Of a stretch of DNA of 5,799 nucleotides, positions 1 to 5,799 are shown piece after piece. Under the pieces are notes generated by a model. That model was given only the letters and a program-made list of their open reading frames with translations. It ran no database searches and had not been told where the DNA came from. Origin of the DNA: Acidimicrobiales bacterium (GTDB lineage Bacteria; Actinomycetota; Acidimicrobiia; Acidimicrobiales; JAKAVM01); NCBI GenBank assembly GCA_027451785.1, contig DAIDIS010000071.1:1-5799 (forward strand). Reading direction: 5' to 3'. Numbering within the stretch: position 1 is the stretch's first letter; every line of letters starts with the position of its first letter. A program made the position numbers and the translations under genes.

Positions 1-475
1 TCGGGATGATGGCAGCACCGATGGCGACATCTTGCACCCAGGTCTTTATCTTGGCGGACATCCTCGCCGGAAGCGACACGCCTCGCTTACCCACATACGA
101 ACGATACGCGCTGATGCCCAACTCTCGCGCCGTGATCGCCAACAGCGGCAGGACAGGCATCTCGTGAACCGCCAGGAGGGCGAACATCGCTCCAAGTACC
201 AAGAACTTATCCGCCAACGGATCCAAAAAGGCTCCCGAACGGGTTCTTCCCTGCCTGCGAGCAATCCACCCGTCGACCCAGTCGGTCCCGGAAAGGACAA
301 CCCACCCCACGAATATTCCATAACCCTTACCATGCGAGAGAATCTCAGCGAATAGAAACGGGGTCGCCACAATCCTCGCGAGAGTGACCGCGTTGGCAGG
401 TGTCGCCAATGCAGTTGGTCCGTATGTGGTCGGTTTCTCTACGCTCATTGACTTCCCGGGGTGTCCTTGGGCCAT
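1..475 (-). CDS. pgsA: CDP-diacylglycerol-glycerol-3-phosphate 3-phosphatidyltransferase, 3' end cut off by the window
   Basis: Integral membrane enzyme that joins CDP-diacylglycerol and glycerol-3-phosphate to give phosphatidylglycerol phosphate, the committed step to phosphatidylglycerol and cardiolipin. I read 158 codons with no stop. The CDP-alcohol phosphatidyltransferase signature is complete, counting from the ATG at 475: D65, D68-G69, A72-R73, G81, D85 and D89 (TDWVDGWIAR, then SGAFLDPLADK). Downstream come the PgsA-type segments ITARELGISAYR (about 114-125) and AKIKTWVQD (about 141-149), which argue for PgsA over phosphatidylinositol-phosphate or phosphatidylserine synthases. Hydrophobic stretches at about 51-62 and 91-114 fit membrane helices. 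The spacer between AR and G is seven residues; eight is usual. An in-frame stop at 497-499 leaves only two nearby ATGs, at 475 and 448. The promoter candidate covers the first one, and family homology begins only at about residue 25 (TPANAVTLARI), so 448 may be the true start. Identity is secure; the start is not. Confidence 0.93.
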   Translation of the reverse strand, partial: MAQGHPGKSMSVEKPTTYGPTALATPANAVTLARIVATPFLFAEILSHGKGYGIFVGWVVLSGTDWVDGWIARRQGRTRSGAFLDPLADKFLVLGAMFALLAVHEMPVLPLLAITARELGISAYRSYVGKRGVSLPARMSAKIKTWVQDVAIGAAIIP

Positions 476-500
476 TCTACAGCCGGCAGCGAAAAGTCAA
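474..500 (-). promoter_or_regulatory. Candidate promoter of pgsA
   Basis: Reading the minus strand, TTGACT (500-495) matches five of six bases of the TTGACA -35 consensus. It is followed after 15 bp by TAGAAT (479-474), which matches five of six bases of the -10 consensus TATAAT. The spacer is shorter than the optimal 17 bp. The -10 element overlaps the ATG at 475-473. Transcription would therefore begin around 464-468, downstream of that ATG, and translation would have to use the ATG at 448, which has GGGAAG a few bases upstream. This is prediction from consensus only. Confidence 0.5.
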
Positions 501-549
501 CCGGGTATTTACCGTCACCGTCAGCTTACGATGTCGCTCGCTTACGGGC

Positions 550-574
550 CCGACACCGATTCTCAGGCTGTCGG
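550..574. repeat. Short inverted repeat in the queF-pgsA gap
   Basis: CCGACA at 550-555 is the reverse complement of TGTCGG at 569-574, with a 13-base loop. A further GC pair could form on each side past a one-base bulge. It lies in the non-coding stretch between queF and pgsA, about 50 bp upstream of the pgsA -35 candidate. It could be a weak RNA hairpin or a protein-binding site, or chance. The remainder of this gap (476-625) shows no gene I can support. Confidence 0.25.
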
Positions 575-600
575 CTTCACTCGGCGCTGAGATCAGTATG

Positions 601-620
601 GGGATCCCAAAGCAGATCCC
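601..620 (-). terminator. Possible weak stem-loop terminator after queF
   Basis: GGGATC (620-615 on the minus strand) can pair with GATCCC (606-601) around the 8-base loop TGCTTTGG. The stem begins five bases after the queF stop codon, which is where a terminator would be expected. There is no T-run behind it, so a classical Rho-independent terminator is doubtful. A short hairpin without a U-tract is the most that can be claimed. Confidence 0.3.
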
Positions 621-625
621 AGCGA

Positions 626-970
626 TCAAGGATGGGCGGCAACCACGGTGGTTTGAATTCCCCCACGCACGTACCAATCCGTGGTTACGGTCATCGACTT
701 AGGTTTCAACAATCCAGCTAGGTCATCGAGGATCCTATTGGTGATTTCCTCGTGGTAGGCCCCTTGATTCCGATAGCCCCACAGATAAAGCTTCAGGGAC
801 TTGAGCTCAACGATCAGCTCCGCAGGAACATACTCGATGGTTACGGTCGCAAAGTCAGGCTGACCAGTCACCGGGCAATTGCACGTCAGCTCCGGCGTCG
901 AACAACGAACCGTGTAATCCCTCCCGGGCTTAGGATTCTCAATCGCCACCAATACCTGTCCGTCCGTCAC
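626..970 (-). CDS. queF: NADPH-dependent 7-cyano-7-deazaguanine (preQ0) reductase, short unimodular type
   Basis: Cytoplasmic enzyme that reduces the nitrile of preQ0 to the aminomethyl group of preQ1 with two NADPH, in the pathway to the wobble nucleoside queuosine. The 114-residue product carries the catalytic motif CPVTGQPDF, with nucleophile Cys32 and general acid Asp39. It also has the QueF motif ELKSLKLYLWGYRN (55-68), where ESKS is more usual, the substrate-binding pair His73-Glu74, and a C-terminal RGGI (102-105). The frame stays open upstream to 1132, but that part overlaps thrB and lacks family similarity. I chose the GTG at 970 because it overlaps the thrB stop as GTGA and has GAGAGG five bases before it. 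The length suits the single-domain (B. subtilis-like) class, though this one lacks the longer C-terminal tail of the Bacillus protein. Cys30, two residues before the catalytic cysteine, is unusual. queF is probably translated by coupling to thrB. Confidence 0.95.
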   Translation of the reverse strand: MTDGQVLVAIENPKPGRDYTVRCSTPELTCNCPVTGQPDFATVTIEYVPAELIVELKSLKLYLWGYRNQGAYHEEITNRILDDLAGLLKPKSMTVTTDWYVRGGIQTTVVAAHP

Positions 971-1884
971 TGAAACCTCTCGATCACCAAACCGGGGTAG
1001 TCGGATTCGAGCTCCAGAAGCTTCGTCTCCAGTGAGAGCCCGGCCAAATACCCCAACATCTTCTCCTGCACGAACGATATGTCGCGCTCCATACAGATTC
1101 CCAACATTGTCGGTCCCGCACCCGACCAACAAGCGGCCTTCGCTCCGGCTTCCACAAAAGCGGAAATTATGCCTTCGGATTCCACGAACAACGGAGTCCT
1201 GGGCCCTTGGTGGAGCCGGTCTTCCGCAAAGCTCGGCTCCAGGCGGTCGCCGTCGCCCAACCCCGCTATCAAGAGCCCCATTCTGCTCAGGTTGAAGGCC
1301 GCGTCTCCAATAGGCACCTCGAGCGGGAGCACCCCGCGGGCTTCTTTTGTAGCCAGCGGCACCGAAGGGACCACGGCGATGAATCTCAAACGCTCGTCCA
1401 ATGGCAAGCTTCTGACAACAGGAGTTCCCTTGACCTCGGAAGCAGCCACCAGCCCGCCGAAAACCGATGCAGCAGCGTTTTCAGGGTGCCCGTCGAAATT
1501 GGCGGCCTCCGCCAGAGCAATGTCGCGGGCTTCCCGTAGAGGCGTGACCCTTTTCCGCTCTCCATAGAAATCTCGGGCAACTGCCGCCGCACCCGCAGCC
1601 GCCGCTGCGAGAGCCGCAGATGAGCCGAGTCCTCTTCCGACCGGGATCTCCGAGTGGACGGATATCCGGAATTCATCCCGTCCCGTGAGACTCCTTACGA
1701 TCTTGGTGGCCAAGTGCGCCTCGGGGTCCTCGCCGTACTCTTTGCCTTCTCCGAACGCCACCAAGTGAAGACTGTCAGCAGGCTCGACGGTAACAGTTAC
1801 GTATAAAGATAACGCCAGCGCCAGCGCATCGAACCCCGGGCCGAGGTTTGCCGACGACGCAGGTGCTTTCGATACGACCTTCAC
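967..1884 (-). CDS. thrB: Homoserine kinase (GHMP kinase family)
   Basis: Phosphorylates L-homoserine with ATP to O-phosphohomoserine, the substrate of threonine synthase. The 305 residues are normal for bacterial ThrB. All three GHMP motifs are present: motif 1 at 7-25 (PASSANLGPGFDA), the phosphate-binding motif 2 at 80-92 (IPVGRGLGSSAAL), and motif 3 at 252-264 (WSGAGPTMLGIC). DGHPENAAASVFGG at 131-144 corresponds to the EGHPDN region typical of homoserine kinases and separates it from mevalonate, galactose or CDP-ME kinases. The start is GTG at 1884, with an in-frame TAG directly before it and GGAG six bases upstream (1894-1891). The gene lies 43 bp behind the desaturase and overlaps queF by four bases, so the three are likely co-transcribed. 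The usual partners thrA/hom and thrC are not in this window. A different small-alcohol GHMP kinase activity cannot be fully excluded from sequence alone. Confidence 0.92.
   Translation of the reverse strand: MKVVSKAPASSANLGPGFDALALALSLYVTVTVEPADSLHLVAFGEGKEYGEDPEAHLATKIVRSLTGRDEFRISVHSEIPVGRGLGSSAALAAAAAGAAAVARDFYGERKRVTPLREARDIALAEAANFDGHPENAAASVFGGLVAASEVKGTPVVRSLPLDERLRFIAVVPSVPLATKEARGVLPLEVPIGDAAFNLSRMGLLIAGLGDGDRLEPSFAEDRLHQGPRTPLFVESEGIISAFVEAGAKAACWSGAGPTMLGICMERDISFVQEKMLGYLAGLSLETKLLELESDYPGLVIERFQ
976..981 (-). promoter_or_regulatory. Ribosome binding site of queF, inside the thrB 3' end
   Basis: GAGAGG reads on the minus strand within the last codons of thrB, five bases before the GTG at 970. 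It fits the anti-Shine-Dalgarno sequence well and decides the queF start in favour of the GTGA overlap over the longer upstream frame. Confidence 0.65.
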
Positions 1885-1927
1885 CTACTACTCCAGAATT
1901 CAATCAGACTGTCGGGTTCGCAAGCCT

Positions 1928-3040
1928 TCAGTCGAACACCTCGATGCCCCTGTCGCGCCGCTTGTTCAACCGAGCCAACTCGTTGGCCGACAGGTGAACG
2001 GAGTCCACCAAATCCTTCAGGGTGTTTCTTGCGGCTTCAAGTCTTTCGTCTGAAGCCGATCCTCGATGGGTTGCGGCCTCCTTCGCCCCAGCAACCCAGT
2101 CCGACGAAGCGTGCGCTATTGCGCTTACGGAAGAGTTGACGGAAATCGCCGCTCTCTCCCAGTGACGCTTGAACATCCCGAAATCGAAGCTGCCGTCCTT
2201 TATCCGCGAATTGGATACCACCTCACCTGAAGGCGCCCTCAACCCGTGAACTACGTGTAGGAGCGACAGTGCCCTGAGGACGTAATAGCTGACGTCAATC
2301 TCCCACCATAAGAAACCCTGCCGGGCTGAGGCTGGATAGTAGTGGTGATTGTTGTGCCAACCTTCGCCATTGGTCAAGAGCGCCACCAGCATCGAGTTTC
2401 TTGAAGTGTCCGCGGTTGCGTACCTGCGCTTCCCAAAAACATGCGAGAGCGAGTTCACCAAGAAAGTCCCGTGCCAAAGAAGAACGGTAGAGAGAAAGAA
2501 CCCGACGAACAGACCGCGGGCTCCCCAAAGGATAAAAACGGCGGAACCCAGAGCGGTCGGCCCGACCCACCAGAATCTATCCAGGAACCTGAGTTCGGGA
2601 AACCGAGAGAAATCCTTGATGGAGGAAAGCTCCGTCTCCTTGAACTTATCGGAGAGGATCCAACCTACGTGACTCCAAATTGCGCCGTCGCGTGGCGAGT
2701 GAATATCCCGGTCGGTATCGGCATAGCGGTGATGCGCACGATGGTGGGAAGCCCACCAAAGGGGGCCCTTTTGAGCTGCGGTCGTCCCGCCAAGAGCCAT
2801 TACAAATTGCGCTGCCCTTCCCATCTTGTAACTGCGGTGAGAGAAATAGCGGTGATAGCCCGCTGTGATGAAGAACATCCTGACGAAATACAGGACCAGA
2901 GCAAGAAGCAGTGTTCCCGCACTCACCCCAGTCAGCAGTACACCGAACACCAGAAGATGGATGATCGCAAAGGGAATGGAGGCGACAAGGTTTATTCGCT
3001 TGTCTTGGTTAGTGATGCGGTTCGTGGAAGGTTGTGCCAC
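1928..3040 (-). CDS. Membrane fatty-acyl desaturase, stearoyl-CoA delta-9 type
   Basis: Diiron membrane enzyme that introduces a cis double bond into a saturated acyl chain, adjusting membrane fluidity. The 370 residues carry the three histidine boxes of the family: HRYFSH (63-68), HRAHH (100-104) and HNNHH (229-233). NSLSH (196-200) supplies the extra Asn and His ligands seen in stearoyl-CoA desaturases, and DRDIHSPRDG (110-119) is also family-typical. Hydrophobic segments at about 18-38, 41-60, 157-176 and 177-195 give the four-helix pattern. Residues from about 275 to 370 form a hydrophilic, probably helical tail without metal ligands. GTG at 3040 is the only plausible start: TAA at 3052-3050 closes the frame upstream and the next GTG is 30 codons in. 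No Shine-Dalgarno sequence is visible, while a -10-like TAATCT ends six bases before the GTG. The acyl carrier (CoA or ACP) and regiospecificity cannot be told, so I give no symbol. Confidence 0.93.
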   Translation of the reverse strand: MAQPSTNRITNQDKRINLVASIPFAIIHLLVFGVLLTGVSAGTLLLALVLYFVRMFFITAGYHRYFSHRSYKMGRAAQFVMALGGTTAAQKGPLWWASHHRAHHRYADTDRDIHSPRDGAIWSHVGWILSDKFKETELSSIKDFSRFPELRFLDRFWWVGPTALGSAVFILWGARGLFVGFFLSTVLLWHGTFLVNSLSHVFGKRRYATADTSRNSMLVALLTNGEGWHNNHHYYPASARQGFLWWEIDVSYYVLRALSLLHVVHGLRAPSGEVVSNSRIKDGSFDFGMFKRHWERAAISVNSSVSAIAHASSDWVAGAKEAATHRGSASDERLEAARNTLKDLVDSVHLSANELARLNKRRDRGIEVFD

Positions 3041-3046
3041 CCAATA

Positions 3047-3075
3047 AGATTAGCCGAGACACTGACCGCGTCCCC
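3047..3075 (-). promoter_or_regulatory. Candidate promoter for a leaderless desaturase transcript
   Basis: On the minus strand TAATCT (3052-3047) fits the TANNNT -10 pattern. It is followed by exactly six bases (TATTGG) and then the GTG start at 3040. That spacing would place the transcription start at or next to the start codon, as in leaderless actinobacterial genes. The -35 side is poor: GGGGAC with a 17-bp spacer, or GGGACG with 16. If real, this promoter would drive desaturase, thrB and queF together. Confidence 0.42.
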
Positions 3076-3100
3076 ACCTCGCCCAGTTTCAAGCTGAACA

Positions 3101-3129
3101 AAGGTTGTCTCGCTGGAGTTACAACCCTT
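3101..3129 (-). terminator. Possible stem-loop terminator after ftsK
   Basis: Eleven bases after the ftsK stop, the minus strand reads AAGGGTTGT, a 12-base loop, then ACAACCTT. This forms an 8-bp stem with one bulged G. It is followed by TGTTC, not a clear T-run. The position suits a terminator separating ftsK from the desaturase operon, but the stem is AT-rich in its upper half and weak. Confidence 0.35.
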
Positions 3130-3140
3130 AGGTCAAAGCC

Positions 3141-5799
3141 CTACGAGGCCTCCAGCTCTTCAAGGCTCATTAGAACTACCCTGGCCTTAGAGCCTTCCGA
3201 AGGGCCTACGACACCATTGGCCTCCAGAAGGTCCATCAGCCTTCCGGCCCTGGCAAAGCCAACCCTCAGCTTCCTTTGCAGCATTGAAGTCGAACCGAGC
3301 TGAGCCCTGACGACCAGGTCCCTTGCCTGAAGGAAGAGATCGTCGTCCTCCGGTCCCCCCGCCATTTGCCCACCCGGGCCACCATCGCCCTCAACGCCAT
3401 CGACGTAGTTGGGTGAACTTTGCCTTTTCCAGTGAGCCACGGCCTTCCGGACTTCATCCTCTCCAACCCAAGGCCCCTGAATCCTGACCGGGATCGAAGA
3501 AGATGCCCCGAGCATCAACATGTCACCTTTGCCGATCAGCCGCTCGGCACCTGGTTGGTCGAGAATGACCCGAGAATCGGCCAGCGAGGAAACGGAGAAG
3601 GCCATCCGGGAAGGCACATTGGCCTTGATGACACCCGTGATTACGTCAACTGAGGGCCTTTGGGTGGCGATCACCAGGTGAATACCTACCGCCCTCGCCA
3701 TTTGGGCTATCCGGCAGATCGACTCCTCAACGTCCCTCGCTGCGACCATCATCAGGTCGTTGAGCTCGTCAACGACGATCAATATAAATGGGAGCGGAGA
3801 AAGGCGGTCCGTTTCCGGCTCGTTCTCTTCAGGCCTCTTGCCACGTGCATCCCCCAATCCCTCTGAGTCCAACAAGGTTCCGGAGAAATTTCCTTCTTCG
3901 GGTTCAATGCTTTCCTCGCCATCGGAAAACGCCCCGACTTCATCGCCGATCTCACCGACCTGCCGAGTTTCGCTCTCCAACGACCCGTCCACTGGATCGC
4001 TGAGCATCTCGTCGTCGCGTTTACGCTGGTTTTCAACGAGCTCGTTATATCCGGCGATATCCCTAACGCCCACCGCAGCAAGGAGGTCGTATCGCCTCTC
4101 CATCTCCTTCACCGCCCAGCTGAGCGCGTTTGCAGCTTTCCTTGGGTCAACGACCACCTGAGTCAGGAGGTGAGGCAGCCCGTTGTATTGGCCTAGCTCG
4201 ACCCTTTTGGGGTCGACCAGGATCAATCTCACCTGCTCCGGAGTGGCGCGCATAAGGATCGAGGTAATGAGCGAGTTGATGCAGGAAGACTTGCCGGCAC
4301 CCGTGGCTCCCGCGATCAAGACGTGCGGCATTGACGCCATGTTCACCACCACCGCACGTCCAGCTATGTCGCGACCGAGAGGAACGTCCAATGGGTGGTT
4401 TGAGTTTCTTGCCTCCTTCGACCAGAGAAGGTCACCAAGAGCGACCGTGTGCCTATCTTGGTTAGGAACTTCGACCCCAATTGCGGACCTACCCGGGATC
4501 GGTGCAAGGATTCTTACGTCCGGCGAAGCCATCACGTAGGCGATGTCCTTGGAGAGACTGGTTACCTGCGCAACCTTGACGCCCGGACCGAGCTCAATCT
4601 CGTACCTGGTAACGGTAGGACCTACTGTTGCGCCGGTGACTCTCGTCTTGACTCCATGGGTCGCCAAGGCTCCTTCTAGGACCTTTGAGCCTGCCTCCAC
4701 TGCGTCCCGGTCGATCTTCTGTGCCGAGCCACGGCTCAGGATTCCTAGACTGGGGAGCTTCCACGATTTGCCTGGCTCCCTAATTCCCAATCCAAGCTGA
4801 ACGGCATCACCGGGCTCGACAAGAGACTTGTCGTCTGCATCTCCACCCCAGACCTTAATCGGCTCTTCGCCTTCCGAAGGGGACTCATCGGCACCACTGG
4901 CGGCAAAAGCCTCGCTTTCCATGCCGTCGGTCCCCCGGAGCGAGGATCGGCTCGCCTGCCCATCGCCCGAGTCATCTGCGATATTGGCTTCATCTTCCGC
5001 AATTGAGTAATAGACCTCATTCGCCTCGTTGGAACCAGGAGGTTCCAACACGCCGTCGTCTTCCTCGCCGGTATCGCTGCTCGGGAGGTTGAGAGTGAAC
5101 TCCGTTTCCGCATCGCTCTCATCGAGGCGGGGCTGTTCCTCCTGGCTCGCCCGTAGAGTGCGAAGGCTGCTCGTGGTCTTTTTGCTATCCCGACCCACGA
5201 AGTCGAGCCCGAGCTTCCCTACGGCCAAAAGAGAAATTCCGATCCCTATCACTAAACCCGCAAGACCCAACGCCACCAGGATTACAATCGCAGCCGCTCC
5301 CCCAGACACGTTTGCCAAACCCTGGTGAATTGCGGCACCGAGGATGCCTCCCGCAAATCTCAGTTTTGAAAATCCGGCGGATGCGCGCAAGGATCCGCGT
5401 GCGCCGTCCACAATCGCGCACACAGAAAGAGCCGCCATCGCAGCCCCAATCACCGCGTGCCTAAAGCTCCTAGGTCCCGCCACCAGCATTCGCAGCGGGT
5501 TGGGTTCCGTCGAGCCTTCTTCCAAGTCTCCGTCTCCACCGGACTCCGTTTGAAGAGGATTCTGCAGGGAACCTCCCTTCGAATGCTCGGCGCGCCACGA
5601 CCTGAAAACCTGGTAGCTCAGCCCAAGAAGGGCCACCGGTAAAAGATAGGCCACAACCCCAATCGCTCCTTGGGTGAGTTCCCTGATGGCGCTTCCCAAA
5701 GGACCTGCGGAGTCGAAATATATTGCAAGGCCGGACAATGCCGCGCACACCAACAAGACCAGGGCCGTCAAGTCCCTCTTTTGGTGCTTTCCCAGTGGA
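3141..5799 (-). CDS. ftsK: FtsK/SpoIIIE family DNA translocase, 5' end outside the window
   Basis: Hexameric ATP-driven pump anchored in the septal membrane that moves chromosomal DNA and sorts the termini at division. Residue numbers count from the TTG at 5771. The frame is open beyond it to 5799 (reading ..GKHQKRD), so the true start lies outside. Four hydrophobic segments (about 2-20, 34-54, 104-121, 157-184) form the membrane domain. An acidic linker follows (about 195-335; I count 34 D/E against 7 K/R in residues 201-330). The alpha domain is at about 350-450. The RecA-like motor has Walker A GATGAGKSS (488-496), PKRVELG (521-527), Walker B ILIVVDEL (663-670) and ATQRPSVDVITG (702-713). 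The DNA-sequence-reading gamma winged helix is at about 809-868, ending VVGPSEGSKARVVL. Unusual points are an acidic insert at about 581-658 before Walker B, and Asn671 where DELADLMM is normal. The visible length, over 880 residues, matches actinobacterial FtsK, so little is missing. Confidence 0.96.
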   Translation of the reverse strand, partial: PLGKHQKRDLTALVLLVCAALSGLAIYFDSAGPLGSAIRELTQGAIGVVAYLLPVALLGLSYQVFRSWRAEHSKGGSLQNPLQTESGGDGDLEEGSTEPNPLRMLVAGPRSFRHAVIGAAMAALSVCAIVDGARGSLRASAGFSKLRFAGGILGAAIHQGLANVSGGAAAIVILVALGLAGLVIGIGISLLAVGKLGLDFVGRDSKKTTSSLRTLRASQEEQPRLDESDAETEFTLNLPSSDTGEEDDGVLEPPGSNEANEVYYSIAEDEANIADDSGDGQASRSSLRGTDGMESEAFAASGADESPSEGEEPIKVWGGDADDKSLVEPGDAVQLGLGIREPGKSWKLPSLGILSRGSAQKIDRDAVEAGSKVLEGALATHGVKTRVTGATVGPTVTRYEIELGPGVKVAQVTSLSKDIAYVMASPDVRILAPIPGRSAIGVEVPNQDRHTVALGDLLWSKEARNSNHPLDVPLGRDIAGRAVVVNMASMPHVLIAGATGAGKSSCINSLITSILMRATPEQVRLILVDPKRVELGQYNGLPHLLTQVVVDPRKAANALSWAVKEMERRYDLLAAVGVRDIAGYNELVENQRKRDDEMLSDPVDGSLESETRQVGEIGDEVGAFSDGEESIEPEEGNFSGTLLDSEGLGDARGKRPEENEPETDRLSPLPFILIVVDELNDLMMVAARDVEESICRIAQMARAVGIHLVIATQRPSVDVITGVIKANVPSRMAFSVSSLADSRVILDQPGAERLIGKGDMLMLGASSSIPVRIQGPWVGEDEVRKAVAHWKRQSSPNYVDGVEGDGGPGGQMAGGPEDDDLFLQARDLVVRAQLGSTSMLQRKLRVGFARAGRLMDLLEANGVVGPSEGSKARVVLMSLEELEAS

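Noticed and set aside
46..372. Minus-strand 108-codon frame over the pgsA region
   Set aside because: It is in the wrong frame; the neighbouring frame encodes the complete CDP-alcohol phosphatidyltransferase signature.
512..546. Short direct repeats in the queF-pgsA gap (CCGTCA twice in tandem, GCTTACG twice)
   Set aside because: Only two copies of 6-7 bases each; chance is enough to explain them and there is no array structure.
477..677. Small minus-strand frame between queF and pgsA with a hydrophobic N-terminal part
   Set aside because: Its only long form starts at a TTG inside queF, without a ribosome binding site, in a different frame. The hydrophobic stretch is short and I recognise nothing in it.
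971..1132. Upstream extension of queF (54 codons)
   Set aside because: It lies wholly within thrB in another frame, has no QueF similarity, and the GTG at 970 has a good ribosome binding site.
1079..1567. Plus-strand open frame (162 codons) antisense to thrB
   Set aside because: Shadow of the GC-rich thrB coding strand; Ser/Pro/Arg-rich product without recognisable motifs.
2441..3097. Long plus-strand open frame (218 codons) antisense to the desaturase
   Set aside because: It mirrors the desaturase gene, its product resembles no family I know and is low in hydrophobic structure, and the minus-strand product has all the histidine boxes.
3141..5799. KOPS- or SRS-like octamers for FtsK guidance
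   Set aside because: GAGAAGG followed by a non-G base occurs, but I saw no full GGGNAGGG or GAGAAGGG octamer, and the motif of this lineage is unknown.

Overview
The window shows five protein genes, all on the minus strand, and no RNA gene, mobile element or CRISPR array that I can see. In transcription order, right to left, they are: an FtsK/SpoIIIE DNA translocase (5' end outside the window), a membrane fatty-acyl desaturase, a homoserine kinase (thrB), an NADPH-dependent preQ0 reductase (queF), and the front two-thirds or so of a CDP-diacylglycerol:glycerol-3-phosphate phosphatidyltransferase (pgsA, 3' end outside the window). All five are recognisable housekeeping or metabolic families, so I do not think this is a new multi-gene system. 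The interest lies in details of single proteins and in start and promoter architecture.

Organism: a bacterium of moderate to moderately high GC, most likely an actinobacterium or a close high-GC relative. The hints are the frequent GTG starts, a stearoyl-CoA-type desaturase with a long C-terminal tail, an FtsK of the length and layout usual in Actinomycetota, a PgsA with an ARRQGRTRSGAFLDPLADK-type core, and a possible leaderless GTG start. ftsK and pgsA lie near each other in many actinobacteria, usually separated by other genes. A deep lineage such as Acidimicrobiia would fit, but this is inference.

Layout: 3141-5799 is ftsK, whose reading frame is still open at the window edge. A 100-bp gap (3041-3140) holds a weak stem-loop after ftsK and a candidate -10 element six bases before the GTG of the desaturase. 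The desaturase (1928-3040), thrB (967-1884) and queF (626-970) look like one operon: the first gap is 43 bp, and queF overlaps the thrB stop in a GTGA. A 125-150-bp gap with small inverted repeats then separates queF from pgsA. A TTGACT/TAGAAT promoter candidate sits so close to pgsA that it covers the first possible ATG, which suggests that translation starts at the second ATG.

Function: FtsK pumps chromosomal DNA at the division septum. PgsA makes phosphatidylglycerol phosphate and the desaturase adds double bonds to acyl chains, so both act on membrane lipids. ThrB phosphorylates homoserine for threonine synthesis, and QueF makes preQ1 for queuosine in tRNA. I see no common pathway linking desaturase, thrB and queF; their clustering is probably a lineage-specific arrangement.
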